From Chondromyces crocatus (lineage in GTDB: Bacteria; Myxococcota_A; Polyangia; Polyangiales; Polyangiaceae), in the NCBI RefSeq assembly GCF_001189295.1, contig NZ_CP012159.1, positions 5,906,525 to 5,970,524 of the forward strand: DNA of 64,000 nt, in the 5' to 3' direction. Below, in pieces: positions 1 through 8,040 of this stretch. The notes beneath the pieces were generated by a model. The model made no database searches. It was not told the DNA's origin and saw nothing but the letters and a program-made list of their open reading frames with translations. Made by a program: the position numbers and the translations under genes. Each line of letters opens with the position of its first letter. Positions within the stretch are counted from its first letter, which is position 1.

Positions 1-1127
1 CCGTCCCCCCCGACCAGGTCACTGCCATCGTCCGGGGCCTCAGCAAATCGAAGCTCATCTCGCCCTCTGGCCACGACGACGACGACCGTTTCGAGCGCGT
101 CGTCGTCGAGAAGCCCTTCGGCGAGGACCTCCCCAGCGCCCGCGACCTCAACCGCGGACTGAGTGCCCACCTCTCCGAGTCGCAGATCTACCGGATCGAC
201 CATTACCTCGGGAAAGAGACGGTCCAGAACCTCCTCGTCCTGCGCTTCGGCAACACCATCTTCGAGCCCCTCTGGACGCGCCAGCACATCGAGCGCGTCG
301 AGCTGACCGTCGCCGAGGACATCGGCGTCGAGGGCCGCGGCAAGTTCTACGAGAAGGTCGGCATCACCCGCGACATCGTCCAGAACCACGCCCTCCAGCT
401 CCTCACCCTCGTCGCCATGGAGCCTCCCTCCTCGTGGGACGCCGACGCCGTGCGCGACGAGAAGGTCAAGGTCCTCCGCGCCCTCCGCCCCATCACCGGC
501 AAGGCCGTCCTCGACCACACCGTCCGCGCCCAGTACGCCGCTGGCGTCGTCCGCGGCGAGAAGGTCCCCGGCTACCGCGAAGAGCCCGACGTCGCGAAGG
601 ACTCCCTCACCGAGACCTACGTCGCCCTCCGCGCCCACGTCGACAACTGGCGATGGAGCGGCGTCCCCTTCACCTTGCGCACGGGCAAGCGCCTCGCCCG
701 GCGCGTCGCCGAGGTCGTCCTCCACTTCAAGCCCCTCCCGCACGGCCTCTTCCGCGGCCGTGACGGCGACCAGCCCAACGCCCTCGTGATGCGCCTCCAG
801 CCCGACGAGGGCATCTCCCTCCGCTTCGCAGCCAAGGTCCCTGGCAGCGGCATGGCCCTCCGCGGCGTCACCATGGACTTCCGCTACGGCGCCGCCTTCG
901 GCTCCAGCACCCCCGAGGCCTACGAGCGCCTCCTGCTCGACGTCCTCCGCGGCGACGCCACCCTCTTCACCCGCTCCGACGAGGTCGAAGCCCAGTGGCG
1001 CTTCATCGACCCCATCTTCGCCGGCTGGGCCGCCGAGCACGCCAAGGTCGCCACCTACCCCGCCGGGAGCTGGGGCCCCGAAGCCGCCGACGCCCTCGTC
1101 GCCCCGGATCGCTGGAGGCGCCCGTGA
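1..1127 (+). CDS. zwf: Glucose-6-phosphate 1-dehydrogenase, 5' end outside window
   Basis: Oxidises glucose 6-phosphate to 6-phosphogluconolactone with NAD(P)+, the entry step of the oxidative pentose phosphate pathway in the cytoplasm. The reading frame is open from base 3. It shows the substrate-binding signature RIDHYLGKE, an EKPFG motif just before it, and the C-terminal G6PD fold with motifs such as LRTGK and VMRLQPDEG. About 375 residues are visible, so roughly the first quarter (the Rossmann NADP-binding part) lies upstream of the window. The stop codon overlaps the GTG start of opcA, so the two are translationally coupled. Identification is secure from the signature motif; the start cannot be seen. 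Confidence 0.95.
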   Translation, partial: VPPDQVTAIVRGLSKSKLISPSGHDDDDRFERVVVEKPFGEDLPSARDLNRGLSAHLSESQIYRIDHYLGKETVQNLLVLRFGNTIFEPLWTRQHIERVELTVAEDIGVEGRGKFYEKVGITRDIVQNHALQLLTLVAMEPPSSWDADAVRDEKVKVLRALRPITGKAVLDHTVRAQYAAGVVRGEKVPGYREEPDVAKDSLTETYVALRAHVDNWRWSGVPFTLRTGKRLARRVAEVVLHFKPLPHGLFRGRDGDQPNALVMRLQPDEGISLRFAAKVPGSGMALRGVTMDFRYGAAFGSSTPEAYERLLLDVLRGDATLFTRSDEVEAQWRFIDPIFAGWAAEHAKVATYPAGSWGPEAADALVAPDRWRRP

Positions 1128-2317
1128 GCGCCTCGCCCAGCTCCCCGAGCTCCAGCGGCTCCAGCGGCTCCAGCGGCTCCAGCGGCTCCAGCGCCTCCGG
1201 ACCCGGCGCGCCTGGCGCTCCTCGCAAGCCTGCGCCGCCGCGCAGCACCGGCCCCATCGCCAAGGAGGTCGCGCGCGTCGAGTCCGAGCTCAACACCTTC
1301 TGGTCCACCCCCGACGAAGGCAAGGACGGCCAGCCGGTCGCCAAGACCCGCGCCTCCACGATGACCTACGTCGCCGTCGGTACTGCGGACGAGGTCGCGC
1401 ACCTCGAGTCCCAGGCCGAGGCCCTCGAGGCCACCCACGCCGGCCGATCCTTCCTGATCACCGTCGACCCGAGCATCCCCCCCGCCGAGATCGAGGCCTC
1501 CTGGACCGCCACCTGCCGACGCGACGGCGGCGTCCCCATCTGCCGCGACCGCGTCACCCTCTGCTTCGGCGCGGGCGCCCACGAGCGCGTCGCCTCCGTC
1601 GTCCGCGCCCTCGCCCTCGCCGACGTCCCCCTCTTCGTCGAGGCCGCTCCCGGCGCTCCACCCGACGTCGCCGAGGCCCTCGTCGCCATCTGCGACCGCC
1701 TCATCCTCGACTCCGCCGAACTCCCCACCGCCCGCGTCGCCGAGCTGGTCCAGGCGAGCCGCGGCCCCGTCGCCGACCGCGCCTACATCCGCACCCACTC
1801 CTGGCGCGACCTCGTCGCCCGCTTCTTCGACCAGGCCCCTGGCGCCCATCGCTTCATCCGCCGCGTCGAGATCGCGCGCACCCCGGGTGACGGCCCCGAT
1901 CCCGCCGCCCTCTTCCTCGGCTGGCTCGCCTCTCGCCTCGGCTGGACCTTCACCACCCGCACCCAGGCCACCGACGCCGCGGGCGCCACCATCGAGATCG
2001 CCCTCACCGACGCGCCGCCCCCTCCCGAAGGCGACACCGGCGACGCCGACCCCTTCCGTCGCCTCGACGCCGTGCGCATCCAGACCACCTTCGAGGACAA
2101 AGCCCTCTCCCTCACCTGCGCTCGCCTCGACGATGCCCCCACCTCCGTGCGCTGGACCCTCCGTGGACCGCGCACCTGTGCCAGCGAGCACGTCCACCCC
2201 CTCGGCCGCCGCGACGAGACCTGGGTCCTCATGAAGGCCATCAACGCCACCGAGGGCGACCAGGTCCTCCGCGACGCCTCCCTCGCCGCGGCCACCTGGA
2301 GCGCGCTCTCTGCCTGA
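1124..2317 (+). CDS. opcA: Glucose-6-phosphate dehydrogenase assembly protein OpcA
   Basis: OpcA is an allosteric or assembly partner of G6PDH, best known from cyanobacteria and actinobacteria. The 397-residue product starts at a GTG whose last two bases begin the zwf stop codon (GTGA overlap). An ATG further upstream would lie deep inside zwf and was rejected. The first 20 residues are a Ser/Gly run encoded by a 9-bp tandem repeat, followed by a Pro/Ala linker. The OpcA core begins near residue 45 and includes the end section with RRVEIART and ALFLGWLASRLGW. The zwf-opcA-pgl order supports the call strongly. The Ser/Gly leader is odd and may be dispensable. Confidence 0.88.
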   Translation: MSASPSSPSSSGSSGSSGSSGSSASGPGAPGAPRKPAPPRSTGPIAKEVARVESELNTFWSTPDEGKDGQPVAKTRASTMTYVAVGTADEVAHLESQAEALEATHAGRSFLITVDPSIPPAEIEASWTATCRRDGGVPICRDRVTLCFGAGAHERVASVVRALALADVPLFVEAAPGAPPDVAEALVAICDRLILDSAELPTARVAELVQASRGPVADRAYIRTHSWRDLVARFFDQAPGAHRFIRRVEIARTPGDGPDPAALFLGWLASRLGWTFTTRTQATDAAGATIEIALTDAPPPPEGDTGDADPFRRLDAVRIQTTFEDKALSLTCARLDDAPTSVRWTLRGPRTCASEHVHPLGRRDETWVLMKAINATEGDQVLRDASLAAATWSALSA

Positions 2318-2410
2318 TCGGAGGTCCCTCTGGAGCGCCCTCTCGACCCCACCAGGGCTCGAACCGAACCCCTTCAGCCGCCGGCCACCCGTGCCGCATC
2401 ACCCGACGGT

Positions 2411-2450
2411 GTGGAGCGCGCCCTGATCCCGTGGAGCGCGCCCCGATCGA
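2411..2450. repeat. Two tandem copies of a 20-bp repeat upstream of pgl
   Basis: Two copies of GTGGAGCGCGCCC(T/C)GATC with a 20-bp period lie between opcA and the pgl ribosome binding site. A weaker relative occurs near 2331. They could be a duplicated regulator site or a slippage product; nothing in the sequence decides this. Confidence 0.5.
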
Positions 2451-2481
2451 CAAACCCATCCTTCAGCCCGAGGAGACGACC

Positions 2482-3225
2482 ATGAGCACCACCCGAACCC
2501 GCCCCGAGCACGAAGAGACGATCATCGCCCACGACGACGGCGAGCTCGCCCGCCTCGGCGCCGAGCTGCTCGCCCGCGCCCTCCTCGAGGCCGTGAACGC
2601 CCGTGGCTGCGCCCGCATCGCCCTCTCTGGCGGCGGCACCCCGGGCCCGACCTACGCGCAGCTCGCCACCTACGATCTCCCCTGGGACGTCATCGACTGG
2701 TTCTGGGTCGACGAGCGCGCCGTCCCCCCCGAGCACGACCGCTCCAACTACGGCGCAGCCCGCCGCGCCCTCGCTGCCGCCCCCATCCCCGAAGCGCGCT
2801 TCCACCGCATGGAAGCCGAGGACAGAGACCTCCCCGCTGCCGCTGCCCGCTACGACGCCCTCCTCCGCGGCCAATTCGGCATCGCCTCCGCCATCGCCTT
2901 CGACGCCATGACCCTGGGCATCGGCGACGACGGCCACACCGCCTCCCTCTTCCCGAACATGGGCACCGTCGCCATCGCCGACCGCCTCGTCGCCGGCATC
3001 CCTGCCGATCGCACCCCGGGCGAAGGCCCGCGCATGACCCTCACCACCCCGGTCATCCACCACGCCCGCTTCGCCCTGATGATCGTGAAGGGCCCCGCCA
3101 AGCGTGACCCTTTGAAAGCCGCCCGCTCCCCTGGCTCCGAGGACGAGGTCCCCTCCCGCATCGCGCAAGGCATCCAGGGCCGTCTCTGCTGGCTCCTCGA
3201 TCGCGCGGCCGCTGGCGAGGGCTGA
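2482..3225 (+). CDS. pgl: 6-phosphogluconolactonase
   Basis: Hydrolyses 6-phosphogluconolactone to 6-phosphogluconate, the second oxidative pentose phosphate step. The 247-residue product has the DevB/SOL/NagB-like fold. It shows the LSGGGTPG phosphate loop near residue 40, the WFWVDERAVPP motif, and GIGDDGHTASLFP, the family signature. ATG 2482 is chosen because a GAGGAGAC ribosome binding site sits just upstream; an in-frame GTG at 2431 falls inside a repeat. Length fits the family. It follows zwf and opcA after about 160 bases and probably shares their transcript. Confidence 0.93.
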   Translation: MSTTRTRPEHEETIIAHDDGELARLGAELLARALLEAVNARGCARIALSGGGTPGPTYAQLATYDLPWDVIDWFWVDERAVPPEHDRSNYGAARRALAAAPIPEARFHRMEAEDRDLPAAAARYDALLRGQFGIASAIAFDAMTLGIGDDGHTASLFPNMGTVAIADRLVAGIPADRTPGEGPRMTLTTPVIHHARFALMIVKGPAKRDPLKAARSPGSEDEVPSRIAQGIQGRLCWLLDRAAAGEG

Positions 3226-3409
3226 GCCGCCAGCACACGCCTCTCGCCACCCGCGGAACCTCGCGGACCGCTGCCGGAGCGCGCTCATGCTTCGAGCGTG
3301 GGTGTTCCAGACTGCTGTGGGCAATCTCGATGACTATCGCCGTGCCGTCCGGCGAGAATCGCTTGGTGCGGGGAAAGACGTGTCAATGGTCGACGGACGT
3401 GTCGAACCG

Positions 3410-3439
3410 CGCGCCCCGGACCGAGCGGCTCGGGGCGCG
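3410..3439. terminator. GC-rich hairpin between convergent genes
   Basis: A 9-bp perfect stem CGCGCCCCG/CGGGGCGCG with a 12-base loop lies between pgl (+) and the lectin gene (-), which converge here. There is no clear T-run, so it is a candidate bidirectional terminator only. Confidence 0.45.
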
Positions 3440-3450
3440 TCGTGCTGGTC

Positions 3451-3852
3451 TCAGCCCGAGGCCTCGACGAACTTCCAGCTGTAATCCTTCGGTTCTCCGC
3501 CCTTGTAGGCGATCACGTTCTCGCCTTCATAGGCGATGAACGAGGTGTACTTCTTGTTCTTGATCTTGTACCCGCCGTCGCCGTACGCCTCGAAGGACCA
3601 GGTTTGTTCCTCGCCGTCGTTGCCGTCATACATGCCGACGGCGCCACCGGAACATCCGAGGAACTGGCTCGTGTTGCCACTCTTGATCTTGTAGTAGTGC
3701 CCGTCCTTGTCGGCGGGCTCGAAGTACCAGTGCTGCTCGTGGTTCTCCGGGCCGCTGTACCCGACCACCTTGCCCCCGCTGGGCGCCAGCACGCTGGCCT
3801 TCTTCGTGTTCTTGATCATGTAGCGCTTGCCCTGCACGAACGGCTTGCTCAT
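3451..3852 (-). CDS. Beta-trefoil (ricin-type) lectin-like protein
   Basis: A 133-residue protein made of three similar units of about 42 residues. Each ends in a Q-x-W-like motif (EQHWYFE, EQTWSFE, DYSWKFV), and the units share K-Y-x-IKN-type strands. This is the beta-trefoil pattern of ricin-B or fungal-type lectins. No signal peptide is visible, so the product may be cytoplasmic or exported non-classically, as known for some myxobacterial lectins. The ATG at 3852 has a strong AGGGGGA ribosome binding site; an upstream ATG was rejected. Composition is Lys/Gly/Tyr-rich and less GC-biased than its neighbours, suggesting acquisition or high expression. The sugar ligand is unknown. Confidence 0.75.
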   Translation of the reverse strand: MSKPFVQGKRYMIKNTKKASVLAPSGGKVVGYSGPENHEQHWYFEPADKDGHYYKIKSGNTSQFLGCSGGAVGMYDGNDGEEQTWSFEAYGDGGYKIKNKKYTSFIAYEGENVIAYKGGEPKDYSWKFVEASG

Positions 3853-4642
3853 GGATTCCCCCTGCTGATTGCATGACGGGAGCGGGCACCATTGCCTGCT
3901 CCCCTCCGGCCGATACCCCTCGGGCCCTCGACCGGAACGACGTTTCACTGCGCGCGCACCCAGGGCCTCGAAGAACCCCTCGAGCGGCGAAACGAGCCTC
4001 GAGCGGCATCCTCCAGCGCGCCACCCGGCACACCTTAGGCCACCCCCTCGGCCCGGCCACGGCTCATGAGCGCGTGCGTCGTGAAAGCCGGGAGCATGTT
4101 AGGGAGAACCCACCACTGAATGCAACGATCAAACGGAGGAAATGTCGAAATGAGCGCGATCATGGATGGCCGAGACGAATGAAATTTCATTCGTGGGCGC
4201 GACGTGGTGCCGAGGACGATCCGCGCATTCGGCAGCGGCGTTCCGGGCACATCGGAGCGCGCCGGCGTGCTCGTGAACCCTGCCCGCCAGGGGACGGGTG
4301 CGGGGGAGCGCGAGGCGTGACCCATCTCGTGCGGATGCGTGCCGGGCGGCGCGTTCCAGGAAGCGTGTTCGTCGTCGACGCTCGCTCCCGCGGCCCGTCG
4401 AGGCATCGCTGGGCCCGTCGGGGGCATTGCGGCGCCACGGGCGCCACGTCGGCGTGCCCTCTCGTCGTTATCGTGGAGACGCAGCCGCGTCGCGTGGTGA
4501 CGCTACCGCGTGCGCGGCGGACAGAGCGAGGACACTCGCCACTGCACTGGACCCGCTCGGCGCTCCCTGGTCCGCGCTCCGTACCGAATGCAGCGACTGC
4601 TCACCATCTGTCTGGCACACCGGGTGCAAATCTGTCCGCTTC
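3853..4642. other. Long intergenic region between divergent genes
   Basis: This 790-base spacer separates the lectin (-) from the STAS-like gene (+). The part from about 4090 to 4195 is clearly less GC-rich and holds a perfect palindrome plus an excellent GGAGG site. That site is followed by two overlapping mini-reading frames: ATG 4142, 3 codons, whose stop overlaps ATG 4151, 10 codons. No longer gene with good coding character was seen on either strand. Confidence 0.6.
4175..4194. promoter_or_regulatory. Perfect 20-bp palindrome, putative operator
   Basis: ACGAATGAAATTTCATTCGT is its own reverse complement over all 20 bases. It is strongly AT-rich in a chromosome of roughly 70 % GC. This size and symmetry fit the binding site of a dimeric regulator, most simply one acting on the divergent lectin gene. 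No -10/-35 pair could be fixed beside it. Confidence 0.6.
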
Positions 4643-5632
4643 ATGACCCGTCCTGGTGCTCCGTCCGTCGCCCCGCCCTGGCCTTTACTGTCCAACACGC
4701 TGGGGGACGCTGGTGGAGCCGTGGAGCTGCGCGCTCCCTTTCCGGCCATCACGCCCCCGGTGCTCTCCGTGCCCGTGTCCGTACCGCGACCTGCCGCGTT
4801 TGCGCCTGCGCTGCGCCGCAGCTGGAACCTGCGCCGCAGCTCGGACGGGGAGACCCTGGTCGTCACCTTCCACGGCAAGCTGACCGAAGCGGACGGCCGC
4901 ACCTCCGTCCTCGCGCTCGTCGCCCAGCTCGCCCGTGGCCCTGCCCGCGTCGTCTGGAACCTCCACGAGATGACCGGCTACGAGGCCGGTGCGCGTCTCG
5001 CCTGGCAGCGCGGCCTGTGGCCCGTGCGCCACTGCATCCGCAGCCTGGAGGTCATCGGCGGCAGCCCCGTGGTCCGCGTCGGCGCCGTCACCTTGACCAT
5101 GGTGCTCGGCCTCGAAGCGCGCTTCTACAGCGCGAGCAGGCCTCCGCCGGCACCCGACTCCAGCTTGCCCCTGGAGGCCCTCGGCGTCGCCTCGTCCGCG
5201 GTGAACCCCGCGCTCACGGCGAGCCTCACGAGCCCAGCGCCCCCGGCGACGCCAGCGCTCCCGGCGACGCCAGCGCGCGCTGCGAGCCCAGCGCGGGCGC
5301 TGATCCCAGCGTCCCCGGCGAGCCCGGCGCGCGCGCTGAACCCGGTGTCCGTGGTGAGCCCGGCGTCCCCGGCGAGTGCCGGGTACATGGCGACCATGGC
5401 GCTCACGGCGAGCCCAGCGCTCATGACGAGCCCAGCGCTCACGGCGCGTTCGGCGAACACCACGACCTCCGCGAATCCATGGGTTTCGAGCGCGTGTCCC
5501 GTGAGCCAGCGGCCCACGAACCATGCCCCGGCCTGCCAGTCACCGTCGACCCTGCGCTCCTGCACCGATGCGGGACCGAGCTCGCGCAGCGGCACGCCTG
5601 GTCCCCGCCCCGGGAGGCGCAAGGCGGCCTGA
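4643..5632 (+). CDS. STAS-like protein with repetitive Ala/Pro/Ser tail
   Basis: A 329-residue protein of unknown role. Residues about 55-165 resemble a STAS or anti-sigma-factor-antagonist-like alpha/beta domain (TLVVTFHGKLTEADG, VVWNLHEMTGYEAGAR), a family that relays regulatory signals by protein contact. The tail from about residue 185 is a degenerate Ala/Pro/Ser repeat built on short direct DNA repeats. ATG 4643 is the first good start before the conserved part; no strong ribosome binding site is visible. In the +1 frame the repeat reads as GEP(S/G)xH units that stay open to the next gene, so a frameshift in the tail cannot be excluded. The domain call is moderate. Confidence 0.6.
   Translation: MTRPGAPSVAPPWPLLSNTLGDAGGAVELRAPFPAITPPVLSVPVSVPRPAAFAPALRRSWNLRRSSDGETLVVTFHGKLTEADGRTSVLALVAQLARGPARVVWNLHEMTGYEAGARLAWQRGLWPVRHCIRSLEVIGGSPVVRVGAVTLTMVLGLEARFYSASRPPPAPDSSLPLEALGVASSAVNPALTASLTSPAPPATPALPATPARAASPARALIPASPASPARALNPVSVVSPASPASAGYMATMALTASPALMTSPALTARSANTTTSANPWVSSACPVSQRPTNHAPACQSPSTLRSCTDAGPSSRSGTPGPRPGRRKAA
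5215..5455. repeat. Short GC-rich direct repeats in the STAS-gene tail
   Basis: Many imperfect copies of a GGCGAGCCCAGCGCTC-like unit are spaced in multiples of three. They give Ala/Pro/Ser units in the annotated frame and collagen-like Gly-Glu-Pro units in the next frame. Low-complexity expansion is the simplest explanation. Confidence 0.6.
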
Positions 5633-5949
5633 AGCGTGGGCATGCGCGTGCGACCGGGCCGCCAGCGCTCATGCCTCGTGCGAACGGACTCGCTCTTCGG
5701 CGTGCGCACAAGCTTCCCAGCGCCGCGCGACCTCGCTTGCACGGAGCGCACAGCGCCTTGCTCCCCACGCGCGCAGCTCGGCGCGCCCTCCGCGCCCGTG
5801 CGTCCCGGTCCTCCGCCTGCGTGCGCGTGACGACAGACGCATCGCGAGGGAGGACGATCCCCGCCGCGCGCGTGCCCGGAGCGCTTCTCCCGGAAGACGT
5901 GGTACGACCTCGCGGCGGATGTGCCGACGTCGGCGCAGGAAGGATGTTC
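5633..5949. other. Spacer without a recognised gene
   Basis: About 317 bases between the STAS-like gene and the SDR gene. One plus frame stays open across it and joins the SDR frame, but its product shows no recognisable domain. The SDR has its own ribosome binding site. No promoter or hairpin was convincing. Confidence 0.5.
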
Positions 5950-6744
5950 ATGGCTCGCATCGCGCTCATCACCGGTGGTAACCGCGGCATTGGCTACGAG
6001 GTAGGACGACAGCTCGGGCAGCGCGGCGTGGAGGTCATCCTCACCAGCCGCGACGACGCTGCAGGCCGCACCGCCTGCGACGAGCTCCTCGCCGAGGGCG
6101 TGAGCGCGCGTCACCATCGCCTCGACGTCACCCGGGACGACAGCGTGCAGGATCTCGCTGCGTGGGTGAAGGCCGAGCTGGGCGGGCTCGACATCCTGGT
6201 CAACAACGCCGGCATCGTGTTCCAGGGCTTCGACGCCGAGATCGCCCGTCAGACCATCGACACCAACTTCTTCGGCCCCTTGCGGGTCACCGAGGCCCTG
6301 CTGCCGTTGCTGCGCCCCTCCGGACGCATCGTGATGATCTCGAGCGGCCTCGGTGATCGGAGCAAGCTCGGCCCCGAGCGCCGCGCCCGTTTCGAGACCC
6401 CCTCGCGCCTGACGCGGGACGCCTTGATCGCCGAGATGCGCGCCTTCGTCGCCGCCGTCGCCGCGGGACGCCACGAGGCCGAAGGCTGGCCCAGCTCGGC
6501 TTATGCCGTCTCGAAGATCGGCCTCAACGTGCTCACCGATCTCGTGGGCCAGGAGCTTGCCGCCGCCGACCGCGGCATCCTGTGCAACGCCGTCTGCCCT
6601 GGCTGGGTGCGCACCGACATGGGCGGCCCGAACGCCCACCGCTCCGTCGAGGAAGGCGCCGACACCCCGGTGTGGCTCGCCATCTCCCCGGACGTCACGG
6701 CGCAAGGCGCGGTGTTCCGCGACCGAAAGCCCTACGCTTGGTGA
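5950..6744 (+). CDS. SDR oxidoreductase, carbonyl reductase-like
   Basis: A 264-residue classical short-chain dehydrogenase/reductase that should reduce carbonyls with NAD(P)H in the cytoplasm. The Rossmann motif TGGNRGIG is near residue 8, NNAG near 86, and the catalytic Tyr-x3-Lys is in SSAYAVSKIG. Before the catalytic Tyr there is an insert of about 40 residues of the kind seen in animal carbonyl reductase 1 relatives. The conserved C-terminal PGWVRTDMGG is also present. ATG 5950 is preferred over ATG 5944 because the AGGAAGG ribosome binding site then sits 6 bases away. The physiological substrate cannot be told from sequence. Confidence 0.9.
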   Translation: MARIALITGGNRGIGYEVGRQLGQRGVEVILTSRDDAAGRTACDELLAEGVSARHHRLDVTRDDSVQDLAAWVKAELGGLDILVNNAGIVFQGFDAEIARQTIDTNFFGPLRVTEALLPLLRPSGRIVMISSGLGDRSKLGPERRARFETPSRLTRDALIAEMRAFVAAVAAGRHEAEGWPSSAYAVSKIGLNVLTDLVGQELAAADRGILCNAVCPGWVRTDMGGPNAHRSVEEGADTPVWLAISPDVTAQGAVFRDRKPYAW

Positions 6745-6754
6745 CCGCATCGGG

Positions 6755-6806
6755 TTGGTGAGCGGAGCGGGCTGGTGAGCGGAGCGGGTTGGTGCGCGGA
6801 GCGGGC
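6755..6806. repeat. About three copies of an 18-bp tandem repeat
   Basis: GGTTGGTGAGCGGAGCGG and close variants repeat directly after the SDR gene and run towards the convergent downstream gene. It is a short slippage-type repeat with no clear function. Confidence 0.6.
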
Positions 6807-6817
6807 CGCGCGGCTCC

Positions 6818-7207
6818 TCAGCGTCTCGGGGCCTGCTCCAGGGTGCGCGCCAGGTGATCGCCGAAGCGGCTCATCAGCTCATCGAGGTGCTTCGCCTCCG
6901 TCACGTCGCTGTCGAAGATCCGCCAGGTCGTCCCTTGGCGCTTTTCGATGTGGAGCGGGACGATCAGCGAGCCCGTCATCTTCTCGTCCCGGAAGGGGAT
7001 CATCGCGCTGAAACTCACGATGTCCTCTCGCGCCTGGTTCGCGTCCTTCTCGACGTGGAGCTCCCGGAGCAGCTCGTCGGGCCAGCCCAGCGTCTTCAGC
7101 GCCAGGTAAGCAAACCGTTCGGCGAACTCGGTGTAGGTCTGGCTCGCGAGAACACTCCTCCGCAGCCACGAGCGCAGGAACGAACTGTAGGTGTGTCGGG
7201 TTTCCAT
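6818..7207 (-). CDS. Conserved hypothetical protein, 129 aa
   Basis: A small cytoplasmic-looking protein without signal peptide or membrane segment. It begins METRHTYSSFLRSWL and alternates basic helices with a likely beta section (IVSFSAMIPFRDEKMTGSLIVPLHIE). Codon usage is typical of the surrounding genes, which supports coding. It converges on the SDR gene, and upstream lies the minisatellite spacer. I do not recognise the family. The mixed alpha/beta layout would suit a ligand-binding or chaperone-like fold, but that is only a structural impression. Confidence 0.6.
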   Translation of the reverse strand: METRHTYSSFLRSWLRRSVLASQTYTEFAERFAYLALKTLGWPDELLRELHVEKDANQAREDIVSFSAMIPFRDEKMTGSLIVPLHIEKRQGTTWRIFDSDVTEAKHLDELMSRFGDHLARTLEQAPRR

Positions 7208-7494
7208 CCTCGTCTCCAGATGGAGGGCACGCCCGGCGCGTCACGAGATCATGGATCTCTGGCCCCCTTGCGCTCGGAGCGTAGCAACCTTTCCTCCGCG
7301 CGCCCCTCCAATCACCCGCCGCGCCCCGCGACGTACTCCTGCTGTGGTGACCTTCGGGCGCCATGTCGAGCCTTGGCAGCGCGAGGCGGGGGCCGCCGGG
7401 CGCCTGCGAGGCCACCGAGGCCCTCGTGCGCCCCTCGTCGGAGGACGACGAGACCATCGCGCTCTCGGTCGGGCCGCATTCCGGTGATGGCGGG

Positions 7495-7842
7495 ACCGTC
7501 GCGGCGTCGATGGGGCAGCGGTCAGGTGAGGGGGGGCCATCGCGGCGTCGATGGGGCGGCGGTCAGGTGACGGGTAGGCCATCGCGGCGTCGATGAGGCG
7601 GCGGTCAGGTGACGGGTAGGCCATCGCGGCGTCGATGAGGCGGCGGTCACGTGGCGGCGAGGCCATCGAGGCGTCGATGAGGCAGCGGTCACGTGGCGGC
7701 GGGGCCATCGCGGCGTGGATGGGGCGGCGGTCACGTGGCGGCGGGGCCATCGCGGCGTCGATGAGGCGGCGGTCACGTGGCGGCGGGGCCATCGCGGCGT
7801 GGATGGGGCGGCGGTCAGGTGACGGCGGGGCCATCGCGCTCG
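7495..7842. repeat. 42-bp minisatellite, about eight tandem units
   Basis: The unit starts GGCCATCGCGGCGTCGATGA and continues with GGCGGCGGTCACGTGGCGGC. Starts of consecutive units are spaced exactly 42 bases apart (for example 7537, 7579, 7621, 7663). Units differ at a few fixed positions (CAC/CAG, GATGA/GATGG), which looks like duplication of two alternating sub-types. No unique spacers lie between units, so it is not a CRISPR array. Every frame encodes a 14-residue repeat, but no start with a ribosome binding site is associated with it. Confidence 0.85.
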
Positions 7843-7966
7843 CGTGGGACCTTGGTGGCGGTGACCTCGGGGCCACCTCCGGCTCGACGCTGGTGCCGAT
7901 TGCACGACGCATGGAATGGGCCAGGTCTGTGCGTCAGGTTCGGTCGATTCTTTGACGGGCCCGGCA

Positions 7967-7994
7967 TTGACGATCCCGATCGGCGACTTACCGT
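7967..7994 (+). promoter_or_regulatory. Possible sigma70-type promoter
   Basis: TTGACG, 16 bases, then TACCGT precede the gene at 8041 by about 47 bases. The -35 match is good and the -10 match is weak. Confidence 0.3.
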
Positions 7995-8040
7995 GGTCTC
8001 CGCCCGGACCGATCGGTGTCTGTCCGGAGTGGAGACAGCC

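Larger units (their letters stand above)
7208..8040. other. Intergenic region dominated by a minisatellite
   Basis: This 833-base spacer lies between divergent genes. Its middle is occupied by 42-bp tandem units (annotated separately). The rest holds a possible promoter for the gene starting at 8041. Open frames through the repeat exist on both strands only because the 42-bp period is divisible by three. Confidence 0.6.

Noticed and set aside
5125-6750. 541-residue minus-strand frame across STAS and SDR genes
   Set aside because: Lies opposite a clear SDR; the Ala/Gly repeats come from the GC-rich repeat DNA.
7495-7842. CRISPR array
   Set aside because: Units are contiguous 42-mers without unique spacers, and no cas gene is present.
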